DNA of 43,939 nt from Mycobacterium arosiense ATCC BAA-1401 = DSM 45069 (GTDB taxonomy: Bacteria > Actinomycetota > Actinomycetes > Mycobacteriales > Mycobacteriaceae), in the NCBI RefSeq assembly GCF_002086125.1, contig NZ_MVHG01000036.1, forward strand, positions 1 through 43,939. The letters are read 5' to 3'. Below, piece by piece: positions 32,327-40,232 of the stretch (positions are counted from its first letter, which is position 1; each line of letters opens with the position of its first letter). Under the pieces are notes generated by a model. That model was not told the origin of the DNA and did no database searches. It saw only the letters and a list, made by a program, of their open reading frames with translations. The position numbers and the translations under genes are program-made.

Positions 32327-33055
32327 TCAGCACCCTGCCGTCGCGATGAACATGCCGAGGGCGGCGACGACGAGCACCAGGTCGATCAGCATCGCGTAGT
32401 GACGGGAATGGGCTCGGCGCACGATGAAACGCGTGACGAAGGGGCCGATCATCAAGGCAACGCCGATGACCAGTCCACGGGCTACGACGGCGAGGTTGAG
32501 CGCACCCAACTGACCGAAGGTGCCGATCTTGCCGGCGTAGAGCACCAGGGCGCTGGCAGCCTCGGACCCGAGAAAGGCACCGCCGGTGAGTCCGTAGCCC
32601 GCGAAGATGGGAACGCTCAGCGGCCCAGTGGACAGGACCAACCCGGTGAGGAAGCCGACGACGGCGCCGGCGATAGCCAGGTGGCGGAGCCGCACGCGCC
32701 ATTGCCGAGCCGCCGCGACCCTGCGTACCGGAATCATCGCGAGGAAAAACACGCCGAGTAGCCCGTCCACCACCTCTTGCGGGATGCTCAACAACGTGTT
32801 GGCGCCGAGCACGGCAGCGGGAGTTCCGGGCAGCGCATAGGCGAGCACGGGTCGCCAACGAATCTGCTGCCACCACGCGGCAACTCGGGCGACATTGGCC
32901 ATGACGGCCGCAATGCCCATGACGGGAACGGCGATTCGCGGCCCGTACATCATGACCAGTGCGGGCAGCAGCACCAGCGACGATCCGGTGCCTACCAGTC
33001 CGCCGAGCGCGCCGGCGGCCAGGGCGATGAGAAAGAGAACGAAAAGAGCCAGCAT
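32327..33055 (-). CDS. TauE/SafE-family permease (sulfite exporter family)
   Basis: A 242-residue membrane protein with seven to eight hydrophobic segments. The N-terminal family motif is present: LFLIALAAGALGGLVGTGSSLVLLPALVMMYG, followed by PVMGIAAVMANVARVAAWW. A repeat of the GLVGxG-like pattern occurs in the second half (AGAVVGFLTGLVLSTGPLSVPIFAGYGL). TauE/SafE permeases move small anions such as sulfite, sulfoacetate or taurine products, usually outward. Here it is convergent with the ars operon, and a role with arsenic or sulfur oxyanions is possible but only inferred. AAGG precedes the ATG. Confidence 0.88.
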   Translation of the reverse strand: MLALFVLFLIALAAGALGGLVGTGSSLVLLPALVMMYGPRIAVPVMGIAAVMANVARVAAWWQQIRWRPVLAYALPGTPAAVLGANTLLSIPQEVVDGLLGVFFLAMIPVRRVAAARQWRVRLRHLAIAGAVVGFLTGLVLSTGPLSVPIFAGYGLTGGAFLGSEAASALVLYAGKIGTFGQLGALNLAVVARGLVIGVALMIGPFVTRFIVRRAHSRHYAMLIDLVLVVAALGMFIATAGC

Positions 33056-33268
33056 GAAAGGACCTTCTCGGCGGCGCGCGGCGCACCGGCCGGGGTCCTC
33101 CAGGCTTTTATCCGTTCAGATGACCGCGTCCCGTCGGGAGGCGCGGTGGCGCCGCTCGGACCAGGCACTTAAAAAGTCGGAACCCTAGGCGCTATCCACC
33201 ACAGGCTACCAAAGATCCACGCTCGCACGGTCCGTCGGACGTAAGGTCTCTCGGGTGCACGAGCGCGG

Positions 33269-34123
33269 CTACGCGCCGCCGCGCTCCACCGGATGGTCCG
33301 GATCCGAGCTCCACTCCGACCACGACCCCGGATACAACGCGGCCTCCCGGCCCGTCGCGGCCAGCGCGGCTATGGTGACCGTGGCGGTGACGCCCGAGCC
33401 GCAGTAGGCGGCGACCGCATCATGACGTTCGATCGCCTGCTCGGACAACAGTTGTGCCAGTGCATCGGCACTCAGGAAGGTGCCGTCGGCCGCGAGGACC
33501 GAACCGCTGGGCAGATTCTTTGCCCCCGGGATGTGGCCCGCGACGGGATCGAGGGGTTCCACGTCGCCGCGGTAGCGCTCCGGTGCCCGCGCATCAAGCA
33601 GCGTCACGGTGCCTTCGGCGACCCGCTCGGCCGTCAGTGTGGGGCGGCTTCCGGCATACAGATCATCCTGCGGCACAGTCACATTCCCGGGCGCCGGATC
33701 GACCGGACCGGTCTCGAGCCCGTGTCCGGCCGAGCGCCACGCGGCCAGGCCGCCGTCCAGAATGCGCACGTTGCCGATGCCGGCGGCGGACAGCACCCAC
33801 CATGCCCGTGCGGAGCCGGCGCGATTCCAGTCGTCGTACACCACCACCAAACCGTCCTGGCGGATTCCCCACCGGCGCGCGGCGGCCTCCAGCCCGCGTC
33901 CCGACGGCAACGGGTGACGGCCGCGGCCGGACACCGCGTGGTCGCTGAGGTCATCGTCGAGCGAGACATACACCGCGCCGGGAATGTGCCCGTCCAGGTG
34001 GGCCGCGCGCCCGTCGGGATCGTCGACCCGCCAGCGCACGTCCAGAATGGTCACCGGATCGCCGGCCGAGATGATGTCCGCCAACTCGGCGGCGGAGATC
34101 AAAACCTGATTGCGTGCTCCCAC
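33269..34123 (-). CDS. sseB: Thiosulfate/3-mercaptopyruvate sulfurtransferase SseB (rhodanese)
   Basis: A 284-residue two-domain rhodanese. The start is GTG at 34123 because AGGAGG is five bases upstream; the frame is open 16 codons further. Domain 1 (about 5-135) has LDVRWRVDDPDG, HIPGAVYVSLDDDLSD and YDDWNRAGSARAWW with the catalytic Cys replaced, as usual. Domain 2 (about 160-280) has LLDARAPERYRGDVEP, HIPGAKNLPSG and the active loop YCGSGVTATV with Cys241. From memory it is clearly the orthologue of Rv2291, keeping its place between Rv2287 and Rv2294 homologues. It transfers sulfane sulfur to a thiophilic acceptor. Confidence 0.93.
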   Translation of the reverse strand: MGARNQVLISAAELADIISAGDPVTILDVRWRVDDPDGRAAHLDGHIPGAVYVSLDDDLSDHAVSGRGRHPLPSGRGLEAAARRWGIRQDGLVVVYDDWNRAGSARAWWVLSAAGIGNVRILDGGLAAWRSAGHGLETGPVDPAPGNVTVPQDDLYAGSRPTLTAERVAEGTVTLLDARAPERYRGDVEPLDPVAGHIPGAKNLPSGSVLAADGTFLSADALAQLLSEQAIERHDAVAAYCGSGVTATVTIAALAATGREAALYPGSWSEWSSDPDHPVERGGA

Positions 34124-34207
34124 CGGAACCTCCTCGTCGGTCTCCAGCAGCCTAGCCAGCACCGCGGGCAAACCGGGGGAGGTGGGTGGCCCCGGACTCC
34201 TGAAACG

Positions 34208-35353
34208 CTACGCGGTCTGTTCGGACCGATCGGGCGGGTCGTCGAACGCCGGCGCCCCGAGCGAGGCCAGCATGCCGGCCGCGGCGCGGTGCCAGGTGAA
34301 GTCCTCGGCGCGGCGTCGCGCGGAGATGCGTCGCTGCCGTTCGGGCCGACTGACGATGGCGCGCACCGCTTTTGCGATGGCGGCCGGATCATTGTCGGCC
34401 GATGCCCCGCTGTCCGGCGTGATGATCTCGGTGAGCGCCGACGTGCGCGACACCACGGCGGGTGTGCCACACGCCAGCGACTCGAGCGCGGCCAGCCCGA
34501 ACGTCTCGTGCGGTCCCGGCGCCAGCGTGACATCGGCCGACGCCAGCAGCTGCGCCACGGTGCCGCGATCGGAGATGAAACCGGTGAAGTCGACCGGTAG
34601 CCGCGTGGCCTGGCGCTCCAACCTGGCCCGCAGCGGGCCCTCGCCCACCACCACCAGCCGCGCATCCACACCGGCATGGCACAGTGCGCCCAGCGCGTCG
34701 ATGCTGCGGTCCACACGCTTTTCCACCGACAGCCGCCCGCAATGGACCAGCAGCATCTGCGTCGGCGCGGCCCATCGCTCGCGCACCAGCTGGGAGTGAC
34801 GGCTGGGATGAAACGTCTGCAGGTCCACGCCGAGCGGCACAGTGACGGTGTTGGCCGCACCGATGCGGTCGAATTCCTCGCGGGCGAACCCGGTGGTGCA
34901 CACCACGGTGTCGTAATTCGCGGCGGTGCGCGCGTTGGCCAGGTCGGCGAGTCTTCGCGCCGTGCGGCGCGGAAGGATCTGTCCCACAAGACGATCCAGG
35001 CGTTCGTGGGAGATCATCACCGTGGTGGCGCCGTAGTCACGGCCCCAACGACCCAGCGATCGCAGGGTGAGCCGGTCCGAGACCTCCACCGCGTCGGGCC
35101 GCAGCGATTCCAGGAGCGCCTTGACCGGGCCCGGCAGCACCGCCCGGTAACCGCCGGTGAACGGAATCAGGCGGGCGGGCAACGTGATTCGCACGACGCC
35201 GGTGTACAGCTGCGCGCGCCCGGCGCGCTGGCCGGGGACGATCAAAAAGACCTGGTGCCCGCTGGCGCAATATTCCGCACCCAGCCGATCGATCGCGGTG
35301 CGAAGGCCGCCGGAGCGAGGGCCGTAGAAGTTGGCGACCTGTACAACGCGCAT
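34208..35353 (-). CDS. pimC: GT4-family alpha-mannosyltransferase PimC-like
   Basis: A 381-residue GT-B glycosyltransferase. The start is ATG at 35353 (MRVVQVANFYGPRSGGLRTA); ten upstream codons are open but unsupported. The donor-binding half shows GRLSVEKRVDRSID, VVVGEGPLRARLERQATRLP and the GT4 motif GPHETFGLAALESLACGTP (EX7E). The acceptor half has SDRLTLRSLGRWGRDYG and VMISHERLDRLVG. Length (381) and sequence correspond, from memory, to PimC described in M. tuberculosis CDC1551, which adds the third mannose in phosphatidylinositol mannoside synthesis and is missing from some strains. It is next to sseB here, which is not its position in CDC1551. Confidence 0.72.
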   Translation of the reverse strand: MRVVQVANFYGPRSGGLRTAIDRLGAEYCASGHQVFLIVPGQRAGRAQLYTGVVRITLPARLIPFTGGYRAVLPGPVKALLESLRPDAVEVSDRLTLRSLGRWGRDYGATTVMISHERLDRLVGQILPRRTARRLADLANARTAANYDTVVCTTGFAREEFDRIGAANTVTVPLGVDLQTFHPSRHSQLVRERWAAPTQMLLVHCGRLSVEKRVDRSIDALGALCHAGVDARLVVVGEGPLRARLERQATRLPVDFTGFISDRGTVAQLLASADVTLAPGPHETFGLAALESLACGTPAVVSRTSALTEIITPDSGASADNDPAAIAKAVRAIVSRPERQRRISARRRAEDFTWHRAAAGMLASLGAPAFDDPPDRSEQTA

Positions 35354-35442
35354 GACGTGAGGACACGCGGTGCGCGTGTGCACTCAACAATGCTGGCCCG
35401 ACGCGTGCCTGAACACTGCGTGAACTTCGCTCGCGGGCGGCG

Positions 35443-35540
35443 TGAGTGTGCGTCGGGGCGTCGAGTGTGCGCTCAAGGCTTTGAGTGTGAAGCCACGGCG
35501 GCGACACGCCCCGGGCGTCGAAGCCAAGGTTTCACACTCG
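35443..35540. repeat. Intergenic repeat cluster with GAGTGTG units and a 9-bp inverted repeat
   Basis: GAGTGTG occurs at 35444, 35464 and 35483, and GAGTGTGAA (35483-35491) is complementary to TTCACACTC (35531-35539) across a 39-base loop. The element fills the gap between the pimC start and the antiporter stop (both genes read leftwards). It shares the GTGAAG core with the direct repeats at 28.5 kb. It may be one member of a dispersed mycobacterial intergenic repeat family. Confidence 0.6.
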
Positions 35541-35591
35541 AAGCCCAGGTTTGAGCATGCGGTCGACTGTACGGTCGCCCACCGACGGCCC

Positions 35592-37199
35592 CTATCCCTC
35601 CTCGTCGCCGTCGTCGATCGCGGCGGCGAGAAGCTGGACCTCTTCGAGATCCATCTCGTTCTGCAACTCACGCAGCACGATGTCGTCGATCAGGTTCTGG
35701 TTGCGCAGCGCGGTGATCTCCCGGCGCTTGTGTTCGAGTACGCCCAGACGCACCCGCCGGACCTTCTCGCGGCCCCTAACGATGTGGTTGTCGGTCGAAC
35801 CGTCCTCGGTGGCCAGCACCAGCGCCGCCTTTTCCTCGTATTCCTTCTGCAGCCGCCGCCTGAGCTCGTCGCTGATTCCGACCTCGTCGGCGACCGCGGG
35901 CAGGGCGGCGAGGGCGGCCTGGGATCCGCGGCAGCGAGCCAGTTGCAGTTCCTGGGCATGGGTCGCGTCTTCGGGCATCTTCGCCCACCGGACCACGGCT
36001 GGCAGGGTGCTGCCCTGCACGAGGACGGTGACCAGGATGACGACGGTGACGATGAAGATCAGCAGGCTGCGGTCGGGGAACGGGGCGCCGCTCAGCGTCG
36101 TCACGGGCACGGCCACCGCGGCGGCCAGCGAGACGGCGCCGCGAAATCCGGCCCAGACGGTGACGAAGCGCTGGCGCCAGTCGACGCGACGTTCGCGTTG
36201 CACCTCGCGGCGGTCGATGAGGCGGATCAGCAGCGTGGTGATCTCTCCCCAGAAGATGCGCGACACGATCACCACGCCGGTCACCACGAGCGCGACGAAT
36301 AGGGCGTGGCGAATGCCGCCGTCGACGCCGGCGATCCCGCGCAGCGCGGTTGGGATCTGGACGCCGACGAACACCCACAGCGAGCCGTTGAGCAGGAACG
36401 TCGCGGTGTCCCAGAACGCCGAGGACTGCAGCCGGGAGCGGGCCCGGATCACCACGGGACCGGCGTAGGCCAGCACCAGGGCCGACACCATCACCGCGAC
36501 CACTCCGCTGCAGTCCATCGATTGAGCCAGCAGGAAGGCGGCGAACGGGGTCACCAGGCTCAAGGCCGCTTCCTCCTGGGGTGCGTCGATTCGCTTGCGC
36601 AGCAGCGTCACCGCGCCACCCACCAGCAGCCCGGCGACGATGCCGCCCAGGTAGGAGCCGACGAACCGGGCGGTCACCTCGGGCGGGCTGATCGCCGCCC
36701 CACCGATCGCGACGTGGACGCTGACCGCGAACAACACCAGGGCGGTCCCGTCGTTGATGAGACTCTCTGCCTTGAGCACCGTCAGCGACCGGCGCGGCAG
36801 CTTCTTGGCCAGACCGGCCACCGCGGCCGCGTCGGTGGGCGACAACACCGCGCCCAGGACGCCGGCCGCGTGCGGGTTCATGCCGAGCGCCCGCGCCGTC
36901 CACGACACGGCCACCGCGGTGGCGATCACCAGGACGACGCTGAGAAAGACGATGATGCGCGCGTTGGCCCGAATCTCGCGGAAGCTGGTGTTCAGGCCTT
37001 CCCAGTAGAGGATCGCGGGGAGGAACAGCAACAACACCACCTCACCGTTGACGTGTATCTGGCCGAAGTGGGGAACCAGGCCCAGCAGCACGCCCAGCAG
37101 GATGAGCAGCACCGGGGGGCCGACGCGGTAGCGCCGGCCGATGACCGTCCCCACGATGACGGTGGACACCAGAGCAACGATCAGTACGAGGCCAAACAC
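35592..37199 (-). CDS. yjcE: Monovalent cation:proton antiporter (CPA1, YjcE-like)
   Basis: A 535-residue Na+/H+ antiporter from GTG at 37199 (AGGA seven bases upstream); the frame is open much further, but that part is antisense to the inhibitor gene. About twelve hydrophobic segments cover residues 1-400. CPA1 landmarks are FLPAILYWEGLNTSFREIR, GAVLSPTDAAAVAGL (with the catalytic-type Asp), LKAESLINDGTALVLFAV (the ND motif), and AGFRGAVSLAAAVAVP. A cytoplasmic tail of about 130 residues is rich in charged helices. From memory it is Rv2287. It is divergent from the lipoprotein inhibitor gene, with 99 bases between. Confidence 0.93.
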   Translation of the reverse strand: MFGLVLIVALVSTVIVGTVIGRRYRVGPPVLLILLGVLLGLVPHFGQIHVNGEVVLLLFLPAILYWEGLNTSFREIRANARIIVFLSVVLVIATAVAVSWTARALGMNPHAAGVLGAVLSPTDAAAVAGLAKKLPRRSLTVLKAESLINDGTALVLFAVSVHVAIGGAAISPPEVTARFVGSYLGGIVAGLLVGGAVTLLRKRIDAPQEEAALSLVTPFAAFLLAQSMDCSGVVAVMVSALVLAYAGPVVIRARSRLQSSAFWDTATFLLNGSLWVFVGVQIPTALRGIAGVDGGIRHALFVALVVTGVVIVSRIFWGEITTLLIRLIDRREVQRERRVDWRQRFVTVWAGFRGAVSLAAAVAVPVTTLSGAPFPDRSLLIFIVTVVILVTVLVQGSTLPAVVRWAKMPEDATHAQELQLARCRGSQAALAALPAVADEVGISDELRRRLQKEYEEKAALVLATEDGSTDNHIVRGREKVRRVRLGVLEHKRREITALRNQNLIDDIVLRELQNEMDLEEVQLLAAAIDDGDEEG

Positions 37200-37298
37200 C
37201 AGCCCATCCTGCCGGACGCCACGCGCGGCGTCTCGTCGCCTATCTTCGGTCTGGGTCCGACCTATTAGGCTCCGGAGCGACACCGAAGGGGGATCTGG

Positions 37299-37733
37299 GT
37301 GAAGGTCAGGCTGCTGGTAACAGTCGCCGTGCTCATGTTGTCGACGGTGGTGGGTTGCCACTTCGCGTCCAGGAACCCGCCGTCGACCAAAACGCTCAAG
37401 GTCCCCATGGCCGATGTGCTGACGCAGAGCGAGATCAGCCAGACCGTCACCCTCGCCGTAGGCAACACCCTGGTCGTGCAGCTGGGCTCGAACTACACCA
37501 CGCCGTACCGGTGGAACCCGGATACCAAAATCGGCGACTCGTCGGTCATCAAGCAGCTCAGTCACGAGTTCGTGCAGCCGGCCTCGGACGCCCTGGGCGC
37601 GCCGGGCACCGAGGAGTGGACGTTCACCGCGCTGAAGCCGGGGACCACCACGGTGAGCACGGAATACACCAGCTTCGTGGGCAAGGACGCCAAACCGGCG
37701 TGCACCTACGCGCTGACCGTCACCGTGCAATGA
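37299..37733 (+). CDS. Lipoprotein, chagasin-like cysteine protease inhibitor (I42 family)
   Basis: A 144-residue protein starting at GTG after GAAGGGGGA. Residues 1-20 form a lipoprotein signal ending VVGC (Cys20). The mature part has the I42 fold pattern: a first strand VTLAVGNTLVVQLGSNYTTP with the L2 loop (NYTTPYRW), a central region ending in GAPGTEEWTFTAL (L4/L6-like loop) and the last strand LKPGTTTVSTEYTS. Chagasin-type proteins inhibit papain-like cysteine proteases. Bacterial copies have no proven partner. The next gene overlaps its stop or follows closely, in the same direction. The two Cys in the protein are the lipidated one and one near the end (PACTYALTV). Confidence 0.8.
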   Translation: MKVRLLVTVAVLMLSTVVGCHFASRNPPSTKTLKVPMADVLTQSEISQTVTLAVGNTLVVQLGSNYTTPYRWNPDTKIGDSSVIKQLSHEFVQPASDALGAPGTEEWTFTALKPGTTTVSTEYTSFVGKDAKPACTYALTVTVQ

Positions 37734-37771
37734 GGGCTGCGCGCTCATCGGTCTCGGGCTACGGTCTGGTC

Positions 37772-38251
37772 GTGTTCGGATTTCTTCGCAACCTGACCCG
37801 GATCGGCCAGCTGCCCGCGGGGCTGCGCGAGGAACTCGAAGCCGAGGGGATCATCTTCAGCGCGGGACGGGTCGGCGTGGTGCGGCACTTCAGCGGCCAT
37901 GTGCCCGGCGTGTATTCGGCTTCCGGCGTCTCCCGTTATGCGGGCGGATTCGCGTTCAGCGCCGCGCGGCTCGTCGCGACCTTTCCTGCGCGCGGCGACG
38001 CCGACCTGCGTTCCCTCGACTGCCCCTGGGACACCGATAAGGGTCCGGCACGCGCCAGCATCACCAACAAGGGCCTCGGGATCGAGATCGATCTGCACGG
38101 AGTCGACCGGGCGTTCAGCGGCTCGATGAGGCTCAACTACAAGAAGAAGATCCCCGACGAGGTGCTCGAAGCCCTGCCCCGGACGGCGCTGCGGGTGCCG
38201 GTGGACCCGGTGTTCGTGTGCCGGGCGGCCGGGGTGCGCGCCACGGCCTAG
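37772..38251 (+). CDS. Conserved hypothetical protein (about 159 residues)
   Basis: Start at GTG 37772 (VFGFLRNLTRIGQLPAGLRE), which is where mycobacterial relatives begin as I recall; an ATG at 37730 overlaps the stop of the inhibitor gene (ATGA) and would add 14 residues. It is soluble, mostly beta, with FSAGRVGVVRHFSGHVPGVY, a strand-rich middle FAFSAARLVATFPARGDAD, and KKKIPDEVLEALPRTALRVP near the end. I know the family as hypothetical in mycobacteria, without function. It is co-transcribed with the inhibitor lipoprotein. It is convergent with lipM, three bases between the stops. Confidence 0.78.
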   Translation: MFGFLRNLTRIGQLPAGLREELEAEGIIFSAGRVGVVRHFSGHVPGVYSASGVSRYAGGFAFSAARLVATFPARGDADLRSLDCPWDTDKGPARASITNKGLGIEIDLHGVDRAFSGSMRLNYKKKIPDEVLEALPRTALRVPVDPVFVCRAAGVRATA

Positions 38252-38254
38252 CTT

Positions 38255-39547
38255 TTACGAAACCTCCGGCGCCGCAAGCACATCGGCCCGCAGGTGCGCC
38301 GCGTAGATCTCGGCCAGGAATTGCTCGACGGCCACCGCGGTGTGGGCGGCGCGGACCGAACCGAAGATGTCGAAAGCGTGTTGGGTGAACGGTAATTCGG
38401 CGTAGACCACCGGCTGGTTGCTGGTTTCCCGAAGCCGCTCGACGAACGCGCGGGCCTGCTCGACGTAGGCCAGCGAGTCGTTGCGGCCGTGCAGGACGAA
38501 GAACGGCGGAGCGTCGGGGTTGACGTGGCTGACCGGTGATGCGGCCTCGAACGTCTGCAGGTGCGTCGCGGGCTTTTGTTTGATGATCGACTTGATCAAA
38601 AGCCCCGGCATCATCGGATGCAGCGTCCGGTCGAATCGGGTGAAGTCGTAGATGCCGTAGAACGGCACCGCTGCCTGCACCCGCGTGTCGGCGTGTTCGA
38701 ACCCCGGTTGGAACCGCGGGTCGTTCGGCGTCAGCGCGGCCAGCGACGACAGGTGACCGCCGGCCGAACCCCCGGTGATGACGACGAAGTCGGGGTCGCC
38801 GCCGTATTCGGCGATGTGCTCTTTGACCCAGGCGAGGGCGCGCTTGACGTCGACGATGTGGTCGGGCCAGGTGTTGCGTGGGCTGTGCCGGTAGTTGACC
38901 GCCACGCAGACCCAGCCCAGCTCGGCGAGGTGGCTCATCAACGGATGGGCTTGTCCCCGTTTGTTTCCCGTCGTCCAGGCGCCGCCGGGGATCTGGAAGA
39001 GCACCGGCGCCTTGCCGGCCGGGTCCAGGTCGGGACGTCGCCAGATGTCGAGGTGGTTGGCGCTGCCGTACTCGCCGTAGCTGATGTCGGAGTCGTGGGC
39101 ATAGTCGCGGTAGATCCGCAGCATCCGCACGAGGCCGGGGGTTTTGGCGGTGCCGCCACCGGCCGGCCGGCGCCACAGCCCCCTCGACTCGGTGAGCCGA
39201 TCGGGCCCCAGCCCGCTGTCCAGCGCCTCGGTCAGCGGGACGTTGGCCCGGTGGCCCGCGCGGCTGAGGTTCAGCAGGCCAAGCGCCGAGAGGCCGGCGA
39301 CGACCCACGCGATGATGCGTAACGGCGGGTTGAGACGACGGCCGGTCAGCGCCAGTCCGGCGAGCTGGCTCAGCAGCGTTTGCAGCGGTAATTCGGTCAC
39401 GACGAGCCCGAACATCCACGAGTACAGCGACGGGAATCCGCCGCGCGCCAAGGGCCGGTAGGCGTTGACGGTGGACGCCGCGGTCACTGTGGTGACCACG
39501 GCCGACCCAATTTGCCGGGCGAGATAAATGATTCGGGCTCTCCGCAT
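38255..39547 (-). CDS. lipM: Esterase/lipase LipM (hormone-sensitive-lipase-like, membrane-associated N-terminus)
   Basis: A 430-residue alpha/beta hydrolase. Residues about 1-100 are hydrophobic with two or three membrane segments (FGLVVTELPLQTLLSQLAGLAL, IIAWVVAGLSALGLL). The catalytic domain begins near 150 with HLDIWRRPDLDPAGKAPVLF and has the oxyanion segment IPGGAW, the nucleophile elbow VVITGGSAGGHLSSL (Ser261), the acid FFVLHGRNDSLAY, and the His in LPFTQHAFDIF. From memory it is the orthologue of Rv2284 LipM (431 residues), in the expected place near the LysR gene. It hydrolyses short-chain esters in the family; natural lipid substrate not known. Confidence 0.9.
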   Translation of the reverse strand: MRRARIIYLARQIGSAVVTTVTAASTVNAYRPLARGGFPSLYSWMFGLVVTELPLQTLLSQLAGLALTGRRLNPPLRIIAWVVAGLSALGLLNLSRAGHRANVPLTEALDSGLGPDRLTESRGLWRRPAGGGTAKTPGLVRMLRIYRDYAHDSDISYGEYGSANHLDIWRRPDLDPAGKAPVLFQIPGGAWTTGNKRGQAHPLMSHLAELGWVCVAVNYRHSPRNTWPDHIVDVKRALAWVKEHIAEYGGDPDFVVITGGSAGGHLSSLAALTPNDPRFQPGFEHADTRVQAAVPFYGIYDFTRFDRTLHPMMPGLLIKSIIKQKPATHLQTFEAASPVSHVNPDAPPFFVLHGRNDSLAYVEQARAFVERLRETSNQPVVYAELPFTQHAFDIFGSVRAAHTAVAVEQFLAEIYAAHLRADVLAAPEVS

Positions 39548-39626
39548 TGCCTCACCTTACGAAACGGGTCGCCGGCTGTCGGATCCGCTAGCGCCCGTGC
39601 TACCAACCCGGCGCGGCCCGCGGAGG

Positions 39627-39953
39627 CTAGGACGCTTCCGCTCTGCTTTCCAGCTCCTTGACCGGGGCGGGGTCGTTCTCGGTCAGCCCGACCTTCGCCG
39701 CGCCGCCGGGGGAGCCGAGCTCGGTGAAGAAATCGGCGTTGATCTGCAGGTAGTGGCTGTGCTCGTCGGGCAGGTCATCCTCGTAAAAGATCGACTCGAC
39801 CGGACACACCGGCTCGCAGGCACCGCAGTCGACGCACTCGTCGGGGTGGATGTAGAGCATCCGCGCGCCCTCGTAGATGCAGTCGACGGGGCATTCCTCG
39901 ATGCACGCCTTGTCTTTGATGTCCACACAGGGTTCGGCGATCACGTAGGCCAC
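39627..39953 (-). CDS. fdxC: 7Fe/8Fe ferredoxin FdxC
   Basis: A 108-residue ferredoxin. Eight Cys are in two groups: Cys9, Cys17, Cys21, Cys25 (CVDIKDKACIEECPVDC) and Cys40, Cys43, Cys46, Cys50 (DECVDCGACEPVCPVES), the bacterial 7Fe/8Fe pattern with a 3Fe-4S or 4Fe-4S first cluster. Compared from memory with M. tuberculosis, it follows FdxC (Rv1177) much more closely than FdxA. Its start faces lysR across 279 bases containing a palindrome shared with the sirA region. SirA needs reduced ferredoxin, so this gene may supply its electron donor, and it may also serve the P450. Confidence 0.88.
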   Translation of the reverse strand: MAYVIAEPCVDIKDKACIEECPVDCIYEGARMLYIHPDECVDCGACEPVCPVESIFYEDDLPDEHSHYLQINADFFTELGSPGGAAKVGLTENDPAPVKELESRAEAS

Positions 39954-40176
39954 GGGTGTCGTCCTTCCTTCTGGCTAGCGGGGTCAGCCGGGTGCGAGCC
40001 GTCAAACACGGTCAGGCTGGCTAATTTAGCGCGATGGCGCCGGCGCGGGCTAACGGCCTCTCGGGTGACGCGATCGGCGGCCCGCAAAAGAGCGGGACCC
40101 AGGCTGCGGGGTCTGGGCGGCACGGCTCATGCGTCCCATCGTTCCGGCTCGCGCCGGGCGTGAGTAGAGGTGTGGC

Positions 40177-40192
40177 GTTGTGGTGTCACAAG
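40177..40192. promoter_or_regulatory. LysR operator candidate (GTTGTG-N4-CACAAG), shared with the sirA promoter region
   Basis: GTTGTGGTGTCACAAG, 41 bases before the lysR ATG, has TTGTG/CACAA arms with a four-base spacer, and a partial copy GTTGTGTCACAC follows at 40198-40209. A TATAGT -10-like box (40194-40199) lies next to it. The same architecture recurs perfectly at 43742-43757 upstream of sirA. It contains T-N11-A, as expected for LysR sites. Confidence 0.62.
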
Positions 40193-40232
40193 CTATAGTT
40201 GTGTCACACGATTTGATTGTGAGCCGCCGCCC

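Noticed and set aside
35592..37748. N-terminal extension of the antiporter frame to 718 codons
   Set aside because: Conserved antiporter sequence begins at the GTG at 37199 with a ribosome-binding site; the extension is antisense to the I42 lipoprotein gene.
38133..39419. 428-codon minus-strand frame overlapping lipM
   Set aside because: Shadow of lipM in another frame: Arg/Pro/Gly-rich with no recognisable motif, whereas lipM has a complete catalytic triad.
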